Source of the DNA: Actinomycetes bacterium
GTDB lineage: Bacteria; Actinomycetota; Actinomycetes; Mycobacteriales; Mycobacteriaceae
Direction: 5' to 3'
Assembly: GCA_023404955.1 (NCBI GenBank)
Contig: JAEXZY010000055.1
Location: forward strand, 1-7,439
DNA length: 7,439 bases
Numbering within the stretch: position 1 is the stretch's first letter; each line of letters opens with the position of its first letter. Shown here one piece after another: positions 1-6,004 of this stretch. The position numbers were made by a program, and so were the translations under genes. Under the pieces are notes generated by a model. The model was not told where the DNA came from and did no database searches. It was given only the letters and a program-made list of their open reading frames with translations.

Positions 1-600
1 GTGCGTGCCCTGCTCGACCGAGAGGGTGCCGTAGGCGAACGGGGCGTGCACGGCGAACGTCGCGCTCTTGATCCCCGCCTCCTCGGCATAGGACGTGTCG
101 AAAACCTCGACCGGATAGTCGTGCTTCTCGGCCCAGCGGATGTACATCCGCATCAGCATCTCGGCCCAGTCGGCGGCGTCCACGCCGCCGGCGCCGGAAC
201 GGATGTTGACCAGCGCCTCTCGCTCGTCGTACTCGCCGGACAGCAGCGTGCGGACCTCGAGCGCTTCGATGTCCTCGCGCAGCTGGCGCAGTTCCGCGTC
301 CGCTTCCGAGACCGCCTCGCCAACCGCGTCGCCCTCCTCCTCAGCGGCGAGTTCGTAGAGCACCGGCAGATCCTCGACGCGCTGACGTAGCTCCTCGACC
401 CGACGCAGCTCGTTCTGGGCGTGGGAGAGGTCGCTGGTCACCTTCTGCGCCCGCGTCTGGTCATCCCAGAGCTTCGGGTCGGACGCCTCCTCCTCGAGCT
501 GCGTGATGCGCCCGCGAAGTCCCTCGACGTCGAGGACACGCTCCACAGTGGTGAGCGTGGAGTCGAGGGCAGCGATATCGGCTTGGCGGTCAGGATCCAC
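1..600 (-). CDS. prfB: Peptide chain release factor 2 (RF2), N-terminal part, cut by window start
   Basis: RF2 recognises UGA and UAA stop codons in the ribosomal A site and triggers release of the finished protein. The 200 codons here begin MDPDRQADIAALDSTL and follow the RF2 of M. tuberculosis nearly residue for residue, as I remember it. They cover the helical N-terminal domain (about residues 1-120) and the start of the PCRF/domain 2 region, with RSGAGGVDAADWAEMLMRMY at 134-153 and AYGTLSVEQGTH at 189-200. The SPF stop-codon tripeptide and the catalytic GGQ loop lie beyond base 1 and cannot be checked. The start is a GTG at 600; no Shine-Dalgarno sequence precedes it, but a -10 hexamer sits 8 nt upstream, so the mRNA is probably leaderless. 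Codons 22-24 are GTC CTC GAC, with no in-frame UGA at the place where E. coli prfB has its programmed frameshift. The gene is divergent from fprA. Identity is near certain. Confidence 0.95.
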   Translation of the reverse strand, partial: MDPDRQADIAALDSTLTTVERVLDVEGLRGRITQLEEEASDPKLWDDQTRAQKVTSDLSHAQNELRRVEELRQRVEDLPVLYELAAEEEGDAVGEAVSEADAELRQLREDIEALEVRTLLSGEYDEREALVNIRSGAGGVDAADWAEMLMRMYIRWAEKHDYPVEVFDTSYAEEAGIKSATFAVHAPFAYGTLSVEQGTH

Positions 601-608
601 GGGAGTTC

Positions 609-614
609 AGGGTA
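609..614 (-). promoter_or_regulatory. Candidate -10 element for prfB (leaderless transcript)
   Basis: On the minus strand the hexamer TACCCT fits the mycobacterial SigA -10 pattern TANNNT. Eight nucleotides separate it from the GTG start at 600, which would place transcription initiation at or within 2 nt of the start codon. The intervening bases (GAACTCCC) contain no ribosome binding site. Leaderless mRNAs beginning at ATG or GTG are common in mycobacteria. I see no convincing -35 element, which is often weak in this group. The call is an inference from pattern and spacing only. Confidence 0.45.
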
Positions 615-654
615 CCGGTCCGCGCGTTCCCGCCGACCGACGCCGACTGCGTTC

Positions 655-660
655 TAGCAT
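655..660 (+). promoter_or_regulatory. Candidate -10 element for fprA
   Basis: The hexamer TAGCAT matches TANNNT and would give a transcript start near 667 with a leader of about 68 nt before the fprA ATG. It points away from the prfB -10 at 609-614, so the 134-bp spacer would hold back-to-back divergent promoters. There is no recognisable -35 element. This is a weak call based on one short degenerate motif. Confidence 0.3.
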
Positions 661-720
661 CGGGAGGCAACCTCGTCCGGCCGCGACGCGACAGCCCCCT
701 GCGCGTGGCCGGGCCGCGAC

Positions 721-726
721 AGAAGG
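721..726 (+). promoter_or_regulatory. Ribosome binding site deciding the fprA start
   Basis: AGAAGG is complementary to the 3' end of 16S rRNA and lies 8 nt before the ATG at 735. It supports that ATG over the in-frame GTG at 705, which would add ten residues not present in the FprA proteins I know. Confidence 0.6.
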
Positions 727-734
727 CAGCCCAC

Positions 735-2129
735 ATGCCCACTTTGCGTCCGTATCACGTGGCGATCGTCGGTTCGGGACCCTCCGGGTTCTTTGCCGCC
801 GGCGCCCTGCTGAAGGCCGCCGACGCCGGCGGGGACGATGTCGGCGGCGTCAGCCGCAACGTCTGCATCGACATGCTGGAGATGCTGCCGACCCCGTGGG
901 GCCTCGTCCGCTCCGGTGTCGCGCCGGACCATCCGAAGATCAAGTCGATCTCGGCCCAGTTCGACAAGATCGCCGCCGATCCGCGGTTCCGGTTCTTCGG
1001 CAACGTCGTCGTCGGCGAGCACGTTCAAGCCACCGAACTCGCGGACCTCTACGACGCGGTCATCTACGCCAACGGCGCGCAGTCCGACCGGCCGCTGGGC
1101 ATCCCGGGTGAGGATCTGCCGGGCAGTGTGGCGGCGGTCGACTTCGTCGGCTGGTACAACGCCCACCCGCACTACGAAGAAATGGCACCCGACATCTCGT
1201 CCGGGCGCGCCGTCGTGGTGGGCAACGGGAACGTGGCCATCGACGTGGCCCGCATCCTGGTCAGCGATCCCGACCTGCTGGCCGAGACCGACATCGCCGA
1301 CCACGCACTGGACTCCCTGCATGCGCGCGGCGTCGAGGAGGTGCTGGTGATCGGGCGGCGCGGCCCGCTACAGGCACCGTTCACGACGCTGGAGTTGCGC
1401 GAGCTCGGCGACCTGGAGGCTCTCGGCGACGTGGACGTGATCATCGACCCGGCCGACTTCGCCGACATCACCGACGAGGACCTCGACGCCGCGGGCAAGA
1501 CCGTGCGCAACAACATCAAGGTGCTGCGCGCCTACGGCGAGAAAGACCTCAAGGGCGCCAAGCGGCGGATCGTCTTCCGGTTCCGCACGTCACCGATCGA
1601 GATCAAAGGTGAGGGCAAGGTCGAGTCGATCGTGCTGGGCCGCAACGAGCTGGTGCGCGGCGAGGACGGCCGGGTGTCGGCCCGGGACACCGGTGAACGG
1701 GAAGAAGTCCCGGCGCAACTCGTCGTCCGTGCTGTCGGCTATCGGGGCGTGCCGATGCCAGGCCTGCCGTTCGACGAGCGGTCGGGCACGATCCCCCACA
1801 CCGACGGACGCGTCGAGGGCAGCCGCAACGAGTACGTGGTGGGCTGGATAAAGCGCGGCCCCACCGGCGTGATCGGCAGCAACAAGAGCGATTCCGCGGA
1901 CACCGTCGCCACGCTGCTCGCCGATCTGCAGGCGGCCGAGCCGACCGATCGGGGCGAGGACCACGCCGCCACCGTCGAGCAGTGGCTGGCGGAACGTCAG
2001 CCCAAGCTGGTGACCAACGCCCACTGGCGGTTGATCGACGAGCACGAGCGCACCACCGGTCAGGGGTCGGGGCGCCCGCGGGTCAAGCTGACCAGTCTCG
2101 AACAGCTACTCCGGATTGGGCACGGGTGA
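735..2129 (+). CDS. fprA: NADPH-ferredoxin reductase FprA, adrenodoxin-reductase type
   Basis: A cytosolic FAD enzyme that passes electrons from NADPH to ferredoxins, which in turn feed cytochrome P450s and other redox enzymes. The protein has 464 residues; M. tuberculosis FprA has about 456. The N-terminal FAD dinucleotide fold carries GSGPSG at 13-18. It is followed by the family hallmark MLPTPWGLVRSGVAPDHPKI (50-69), which lines the flavin site. The inserted NADPH domain has VVGNGNVAIDVAR at 161-173 and GRRGP at 207-211, whose arginines would contact the 2'-phosphate of NADPH. A C-terminal FAD segment, GWIKRGPTGVIGSNK, lies at 370-384. The ATG at 735 is chosen because an AGAAGG site precedes it and because MPTLRPYHVAIVGSG starts just before the first beta strand. 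A short insert around residues 30-43 is richer in glycine than I remember for the M. tuberculosis protein. The 3' end overlaps the convergent membrane-protein gene by 24 bp. Identity is very secure. Confidence 0.96.
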   Translation: MPTLRPYHVAIVGSGPSGFFAAGALLKAADAGGDDVGGVSRNVCIDMLEMLPTPWGLVRSGVAPDHPKIKSISAQFDKIAADPRFRFFGNVVVGEHVQATELADLYDAVIYANGAQSDRPLGIPGEDLPGSVAAVDFVGWYNAHPHYEEMAPDISSGRAVVVGNGNVAIDVARILVSDPDLLAETDIADHALDSLHARGVEEVLVIGRRGPLQAPFTTLELRELGDLEALGDVDVIIDPADFADITDEDLDAAGKTVRNNIKVLRAYGEKDLKGAKRRIVFRFRTSPIEIKGEGKVESIVLGRNELVRGEDGRVSARDTGEREEVPAQLVVRAVGYRGVPMPGLPFDERSGTIPHTDGRVEGSRNEYVVGWIKRGPTGVIGSNKSDSADTVATLLADLQAAEPTDRGEDHAATVEQWLAERQPKLVTNAHWRLIDEHERTTGQGSGRPRVKLTSLEQLLRIGHG

Positions 2130-2441
2130 GGCGAACGCCCACTTCTCCGGATTGCGCGGCGAGTACACCACGTCGATGAGCTGGCCCATCGTCGGCCAGG
2201 CGTTCACGTCCACGACCATCCGGGTGTAGACGGTGTATTCATTGACCGTCGGGCCGTTGATGACGCCGGTGATGGTGACGAACTGCTCGCCCGTCATGTC
2301 GACGGGGCGGGGACTCACCCCGGTCACGAGGAGCGTGCCCGGCACCGAGTCGTTGCCCACGCCGCGCTTGCGCATGATCCGGGGCGCCAGCAGCAGCACG
2401 AGGGCACCGACGATGAGCAGCATGATCGCGAGTTCGGCCAC
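2106..2441 (-). CDS. Small single-pass membrane protein of unknown function
   Basis: I do not recognise this protein. From the GTG at 2441 it has 111 residues. One hydrophobic helix (AELAIMLLIVGALVLLLAP) is followed directly by positive charges (RIMRKRG). After it comes a soluble domain of about 80 residues that looks rich in beta strands (GTLLVTGVS, FVTITGVING, YTVYTRMVVDV, LIDVVYSPRNP). The VVYSPRNPEKW segment resembles the end of small DUF3592-like domains, but this is only an impression. Topology by the positive-inside rule would put the soluble part in the cytoplasm. An alternative GTG at 2462 would add seven residues (MESYHGG). I prefer 2441 because a TANNNT hexamer lies exactly 6 nt upstream, as for a leaderless message, and because the helix then begins at once. 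The last 24 bp overlap the fprA 3' end, and the gene is divergent from hisN. The reading frame is well supported as coding by its coherent protein-like composition. Confidence 0.75.
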   Translation of the reverse strand: MAELAIMLLIVGALVLLLAPRIMRKRGVGNDSVPGTLLVTGVSPRPVDMTGEQFVTITGVINGPTVNEYTVYTRMVVDVNAWPTMGQLIDVVYSPRNPEKWAFASPVPNPE

Positions 2442-2447
2442 ACCGCC

Positions 2448-2453
2448 ATGGTA
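2448..2453 (-). promoter_or_regulatory. Candidate -10 element for the small membrane-protein gene
   Basis: On the minus strand TACCAT fits TANNNT. Six bases (GGCGGT) separate it from the GTG at 2441, so the seventh base, the usual initiation point, would be the first base of the start codon. There is no Shine-Dalgarno sequence at a usable distance. It lies inside the alternative longer reading frame that starts at 2462, so the two start choices exclude each other to some degree. This is inferred from spacing alone. Confidence 0.35.
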
Positions 2454-2464
2454 GGACTCCACCT

Positions 2465-3262
2465 ATGAGCACCCACTCCGCTGACATCGCCGACGACCTC
2501 GACCTGGCCCTCTCACTGGCCGAGGAGGCCGACGCGTTGACGATGCAGCGATTCGGCGCGGTGGATCTGCGCGTCGAGACGAAGCCGGACATGACCCCGG
2601 CCACCGACGCAGACCTGGACGCCGAGCGGCTGCTGCGGGCGCGGTTGGCCGAGCACCGACCCGCCGACTCGGTGTTCGGCGAGGAGTTCGGCGGCACCAC
2701 GGAGTTCGCCGGCCGGCACTGGGTGGTCGATCCGATCGACGGCACCAAGAACTTCGTCCGCGGGGTGCCCGTGTGGGCGACGCTGATCGCGCTGCTCGTC
2801 GACGGCGTGCCGGAGGTCGGTGTGGTGACCGCACCAGCCCTGGCCCGGCGCTGGTGGGCCGGGACCGGCCAAGGCGCGTTCACCTCTTTTTCCGGGACGA
2901 CGCGGCCGATCTCGGTCTCCGGCGTCGCCGACCTCGGGTCGGCCAGCCTGTCATACTCCGACCTGACCACGGGTTGGGAGGCCGCGCGTTCTACCTTCAT
3001 CGATCTCACCGACGCGGTGTGGCGCACCCGCGGTTATGGCGACTTCTGGTCGTACTGCCTGGTCGCCGAGGGTGCCGTTGACGTCGCGGTGGAGCCCGAG
3101 GTCAAACTGTGGGACCTCGCCCCGCTCGACATCCTGGTCCGCGAGGCGGGCGGGCGGTTCACCGATCTCTCGGCTCGGCCCGGCCCGCATGGCGGCAGCG
3201 CAGTGGCCACCAACGGCCTGGTGCACGACGCGGTGCTCAGCGCGCTGACCGGTGTGAATTAG
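2465..3262 (+). CDS. hisN: Histidinol-phosphate phosphatase HisN, inositol-monophosphatase superfamily
   Basis: HisN removes phosphate from L-histidinol phosphate, the step before histidinol dehydrogenase in histidine synthesis. In actinobacteria this job is done by a member of the Mg-dependent inositol-monophosphatase family. The 265-residue protein closely follows M. tuberculosis Rv3137 (about 260 residues). Visible metal-site motifs are FGEEFGG at 71-77, WVVDPIDGTKNFVRG at 86-100 (Asp89, Ile91 and Asp92 as ligands) and KLWDLAPLDILVREAGG at 214-230 with Asp217. A conserved tail HGGSAVATNGLVHD is at 242-255. The DPIDGTKNF form, with Lys-Asn-Phe, suits HisN rather than a plain inositol monophosphatase. 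AGGA at 2453-2456 with 8 nt to the ATG supports the start. The 5' end nearly abuts the divergent membrane-protein gene, so any hisN promoter must lie inside that gene. No other his genes are in the window. A broader monophosphatase role cannot be excluded. Confidence 0.92.
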   Translation: MSTHSADIADDLDLALSLAEEADALTMQRFGAVDLRVETKPDMTPATDADLDAERLLRARLAEHRPADSVFGEEFGGTTEFAGRHWVVDPIDGTKNFVRGVPVWATLIALLVDGVPEVGVVTAPALARRWWAGTGQGAFTSFSGTTRPISVSGVADLGSASLSYSDLTTGWEAARSTFIDLTDAVWRTRGYGDFWSYCLVAEGAVDVAVEPEVKLWDLAPLDILVREAGGRFTDLSARPGPHGGSAVATNGLVHDAVLSALTGVN

Positions 3263-3273
3263 ACAACAATCGG

Positions 3274-3321
3274 GATACCTTACTCATAAGTCAGTTGCGA
3301 TACCTTACTCTGGAGTCAGTT
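3274..3321 (+). repeat. Tandem pair of operator-like repeats upstream of fadE24
   Basis: Two copies of a 23-bp unit, GATACCTTACTC, three variable bases, then AGTCAGTT, start at 3274 and 3299, exactly 25 bp apart. All 20 non-spacer positions are identical. Each copy contains an imperfect palindrome of 16 bp: CTTACTCA/TAAGTCAG at 3279-3294 and CTTACTCT/GGAGTCAG at 3304-3319, with 6 of 8 positions symmetric in each. Such a form is typical of a site for a dimeric repressor such as a TetR-family protein, and two sites with near-integral helical spacing would allow cooperative binding. Each copy also holds a TACCTT hexamer that fits a mycobacterial -10, so the repeats may overlap the promoter. The repeat is directly visible; the regulatory role is inferred, and I cannot name the regulator. 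The motif does not look like the KstR or KstR2 boxes I know. Confidence 0.7.
3301..3306 (+). promoter_or_regulatory. Candidate -10 element for the fadE24-fadE23 operon
   Basis: TACCTT in the second repeat copy matches TANNNT and predicts transcription starting near 3313, giving a leader of about 53 nt. The same hexamer occurs in the first copy at 3276-3281 and could serve instead. Neither has a good -35. Because the element lies within the repeated palindrome, a protein bound there would block initiation. Confidence 0.35.
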
Positions 3322-3348
3322 AGCGCACTCGCGCTTCTTCCACATCCC

Positions 3349-3355
3349 AGGGAGG
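3349..3355 (+). promoter_or_regulatory. Ribosome binding site for fadE24
   Basis: AGGGAGG, purine-rich and complementary to the end of 16S rRNA, lies 10 nt before the ATG at 3366. It supports that start, which gives the N-terminus MTNTLP that I also recall for M. tuberculosis FadE24. Confidence 0.6.
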
Positions 3356-3365
3356 CAGCTGACCA

Positions 3366-4748
3366 ATGACGAACACCCTGCCGTCCAAGCGAGCCGATCG
3401 CGAAAGCGGCGTCGGCCTGCAAAAGCACAAGCGCTCCGCGACTGATGTCGGAATCGCGCTGCTCACGCCCCTGATCGGGCAGGAGTTCCTGGACAAGTAC
3501 AACCTGCGCGATCCGCTGAATCGCGGCCTCAAATACGGCGTGAAGCAAGCCTTCTCGGCGGCCGGCGCGACCACCCGGCAGTTCAAGCGCGTGCAGGGCC
3601 TCGGCAAACCCGCGACGCGGCTGAAGCCCAGCGGCGCGGACTACTTCGACCTCACCCCCGACGACGACCAGAAGATGATCGTCCAGACCGTCGAGGAGTT
3701 CGCCGAGGAGATCCTGCGCCCCGCCGCGCACGACGCCGACGCCGCGGCCACCTATCCGCCGGACCTGATCGCCAAGGCCGCCGAGCTGGGCATCACCGCG
3801 GTCAACATCCCCGAGGACTTCGACGGGATCGCCGAACAGCGCAGCACCATCACCAATGCCCTGGTGGCCGAGGCGCTCGCGTACGGCGACATGGGTCTGG
3901 CGCTGCCGATCCTGGCGCCCGGGGGCGTCGCATCGGCCCTGACGCACTGGGGCAGCGCCGATCAGCAGGCGACCTACCTGCCGGAGTTCGCGGGCGAGAA
4001 CGTCCCGCAGGCGTGCGTCGCGATCGCCGAACCGCACCCGCTGTTCGACCCGACTGCCCTGAAGACCACCGCGGTCCGGACCCCGAGCGGCTACCGGCTC
4101 GACGGCGTCAAGTCGCTGGTGCCGGCAGCCGCCGACGCGGAGCTGTTCGTCATCGCCGCGCAACTCAACGGCAAGCCCGCGCTGTTCCTCGTCGAATCGT
4201 CGGCGAACGGGGTGTCCGTCACCGCCGACCCGAGCATGGGCATCCGCGCGGCCGCGCTCGGGCGCGTCGAACTCGACAAAGTGACCGTGCCGCTGAGCGC
4301 CCGGCTGGGTGAGGACGTCAGCGAGGCCGAGCACGACAGCAACTACTCCGAGGCGATCGCGTTGTCGCGGCTGGGCTGGGCGGCGCTGGCCGTCGGCACC
4401 TCGCACGCCGTTCTCGACTACGTCGTCCCCTACGTCAAGGAGCGCGAAGCGTTCGGCGAACCGATCGCCCACCGGCAGTCGGTGGCGTTCATGTGCGCCA
4501 ACATCGCGATCGAACTCGACGGCCTGCGGCTGATCACCTGGCGCGGCGCCGCGCGCGCCGAACAGGGGCTCTCCTTCGCCCGCGAAGCGGCACTGGCCAA
4601 GAAGCTGGGCACCGACAAGGGCATGCAGATCGGCCTCGACGGCGTGCAGCTGCTCGGCGGTCACGGCTACACCAAGGAACACCCGGTCGAACGCTGGTAC
4701 CGCGATCTGCGGGCACTCGGCGTCGCCGAGGGTGTCGTCGTCCTGTAG
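3366..4748 (+). CDS. fadE24: Acyl-CoA dehydrogenase FadE24, probable partner subunit of FadE23
   Basis: A 460-residue member of the acyl-CoA dehydrogenase family, flavoenzymes that make the alpha-beta double bond in acyl-CoAs during beta-oxidation. It is very similar to M. tuberculosis Rv3139. The family core starts only near residue 97 (LTPDDDQKMIV), after an N-terminal extension of about 95 residues that ordinary members lack. The middle-domain FAD motif, usually TEPxxGSD, is replaced by AEPHPLFD at 221-228. In contrast the C-terminal domain keeps the motifs that hold the flavin of the neighbouring subunit: REAFG at 360-364 and QLLGGHGY at 428-435. Glu455 aligns with the usual catalytic base, but the chain ends five residues later, losing the final helix. 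It is co-transcribed with fadE23, 28 bp downstream. I infer a heteromeric enzyme with FadE23. In M. tuberculosis the pair is known to be induced by isoniazid. The natural acyl-CoA substrate is not known to me. Confidence 0.92.
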   Translation: MTNTLPSKRADRESGVGLQKHKRSATDVGIALLTPLIGQEFLDKYNLRDPLNRGLKYGVKQAFSAAGATTRQFKRVQGLGKPATRLKPSGADYFDLTPDDDQKMIVQTVEEFAEEILRPAAHDADAAATYPPDLIAKAAELGITAVNIPEDFDGIAEQRSTITNALVAEALAYGDMGLALPILAPGGVASALTHWGSADQQATYLPEFAGENVPQACVAIAEPHPLFDPTALKTTAVRTPSGYRLDGVKSLVPAAADAELFVIAAQLNGKPALFLVESSANGVSVTADPSMGIRAAALGRVELDKVTVPLSARLGEDVSEAEHDSNYSEAIALSRLGWAALAVGTSHAVLDYVVPYVKEREAFGEPIAHRQSVAFMCANIAIELDGLRLITWRGAARAEQGLSFAREAALAKKLGTDKGMQIGLDGVQLLGGHGYTKEHPVERWYRDLRALGVAEGVVVL

Positions 4749-4762
4749 TAGCCGGTTTCTCT

Positions 4763-4769
4763 AGAAAGG
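4763..4769 (+). promoter_or_regulatory. Strong ribosome binding site for fadE23
   Basis: AGAAAGG lies 7 nt before the ATG at 4777, an excellent Shine-Dalgarno match in the 28-bp gap after the fadE24 stop. The short gap and the absence of any promoter or terminator pattern in it support translation of fadE23 from a shared fadE24-fadE23 mRNA. Confidence 0.65.
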
Positions 4770-4776
4770 TCTTGTC

Positions 4777-5988
4777 ATGGCAATCAATCTGGAAATGCCG
4801 CGCAAACTGCGGGCAGTCATCGAAAAGGGACATCAGGGTGCCGCCGAGATGCTGCGCCCCATCTCCCGCAAGTACGACCTCGCCGAGCACGCCTACCCGG
4901 TCGAGCTCGACACACTGGCCACGTTGTTCGAGGGCATCTCGGCGGCCAAGACCATCTCCTTCGCCGGTGCCGACGGCGTCGGTGGCGGTGATGTCGACGG
5001 CAAGTCGAATATCAACGGCGCCAACATGTCCGCGTTGGTGAACGCACTCGAGGTCTCCTGGGGCGACGTCGCGCTGCTGCTGTCGATCCCCTATCAGGGA
5101 CTCGGTAATGCCGCGATCTCCAGTGTGGCGACCAAAGAGCAACTCGAACGGCTCGGCAAGGTGTGGGCCGCGATGGCTATCACCGAACCGGGCTTCGGGT
5201 CCGATTCGGCGGCGGTGACCACCACCGCGGTCCTCGACGGCGACGAGTACGTGATCAACGGCGAGAAGATCTACGTCACGGCCGGATCGCGGGCCAGCCA
5301 CATCGTGGTGTGGGCAACGGTCGACAAGTCGTTGGGCCGCGCCGCTATCAAGTCGTTCATCGTTCCCCGCGAACACCCCGGTGTCACCGTCGAACGGCTG
5401 GAGCACAAGCTCGGCATCAAGGCCTCCGACACCGCGGCGATCCGCTTCGAGAATGCCCGGATCCCCAAGGAGAACCTGCTGGGTGATCCGGAAGTCAAGG
5501 TGGACAAGGGTTTCGGCGGGGTCATGGAGACCTTCGACAACACCCGGCCGATCGTGGCGGCGATGGCTGTCGGCGTGGCACGCGCCGCGCTGGAGGAACT
5601 GCGGGTCATCCTCACCGAGGCGGGCATCGAGATCTCCTACGACAAGCCGGCGCACGCCCAGAGCGCTCCGGCGGCCGAGTTCCTTCGCATGGAGGCCGAG
5701 TGGGAGTCCGGCTATCTGCTGACCGTGCGGTCGGCGTGGCAGGCCGACAACAAGATCCCGAACTCGAAAGAGGCCTCCATGGGTAAGGCCAAGGCCGCCC
5801 GGGTCGGCAGTGACATCACGTTGAAGGCTGTCGAGATGGCCGGCACGGTCGGTTACTCCGAGCAGTCGCTGCTGGAGAAGTGGGCTCGCGATTCGAAGAT
5901 CCTGGACATCTTCGAGGGCACCCAGCAGATCCAGCAACTGGTGGTCGCCCGCCGTCTGCTGGGGCTGTCCTCTGCCGAGTTGAAGTAG
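4777..5988 (+). CDS. fadE23: Acyl-CoA dehydrogenase FadE23, probable catalytic subunit
   Basis: A 403-residue acyl-CoA dehydrogenase, almost identical in form to M. tuberculosis Rv3140. The middle domain has a textbook flavin motif, AMAITEPGFGSDSA at 132-145 (Thr136 and Ser142), and YVINGEKIYVTAGSRASH follows at 158-175. The C-terminal segment RDSKILDIFEGTQQIQ at 371-386 includes Glu380 in the FEGT motif, the position of the catalytic base in medium-chain acyl-CoA dehydrogenase. The motifs that clasp the flavin of the adjacent subunit are degenerate: the usual RxxF is I284..S287, and QxxGGxGY has become EMAGTVGY at 353-360. FadE24 keeps exactly these, so the two probably form one composite site. 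A glycine-rich loop at 66-73 is specific to this branch. It lies 28 bp after fadE24 with a strong ribosome binding site. No terminator is seen after its TAG. Confidence 0.94.
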   Translation: MAINLEMPRKLRAVIEKGHQGAAEMLRPISRKYDLAEHAYPVELDTLATLFEGISAAKTISFAGADGVGGGDVDGKSNINGANMSALVNALEVSWGDVALLLSIPYQGLGNAAISSVATKEQLERLGKVWAAMAITEPGFGSDSAAVTTTAVLDGDEYVINGEKIYVTAGSRASHIVVWATVDKSLGRAAIKSFIVPREHPGVTVERLEHKLGIKASDTAAIRFENARIPKENLLGDPEVKVDKGFGGVMETFDNTRPIVAAMAVGVARAALEELRVILTEAGIEISYDKPAHAQSAPAAEFLRMEAEWESGYLLTVRSAWQADNKIPNSKEASMGKAKAARVGSDITLKAVEMAGTVGYSEQSLLEKWARDSKILDIFEGTQQIQQLVVARRLLGLSSAELK

Positions 5989-6004
5989 TCCGTCGGGCAA
6001 ATAT

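Noticed and set aside
1..390. A 129-codon plus-strand frame at the window start
   Set aside because: It is antisense to prfB, whose minus-strand reading matches RF2 throughout.
705..734. GTG at 705 as the fprA start
   Set aside because: It adds ten residues not expected in the family and lacks a ribosome binding site; AGAAGG at 721-726 serves the ATG at 735.
2239..3027. A 262-codon open frame on the minus strand across hisN
   Set aside because: It is a shadow of hisN and runs out of frame through the small membrane gene. The composition is Ser/Arg/Thr-rich and not protein-like.
3274..3321. Start of a CRISPR array or an insertion-sequence end
   Set aside because: There are only two copies, the gap between them is 2 bp, and there is no spacer, transposase or target duplication. 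The location in a promoter spacer explains it better.
3291..4682. A 463-codon open frame on the minus strand
   Set aside because: It is the antisense of fadE24. High third-position GC removes stop codons in one opposite frame, and the translation has no family motifs.
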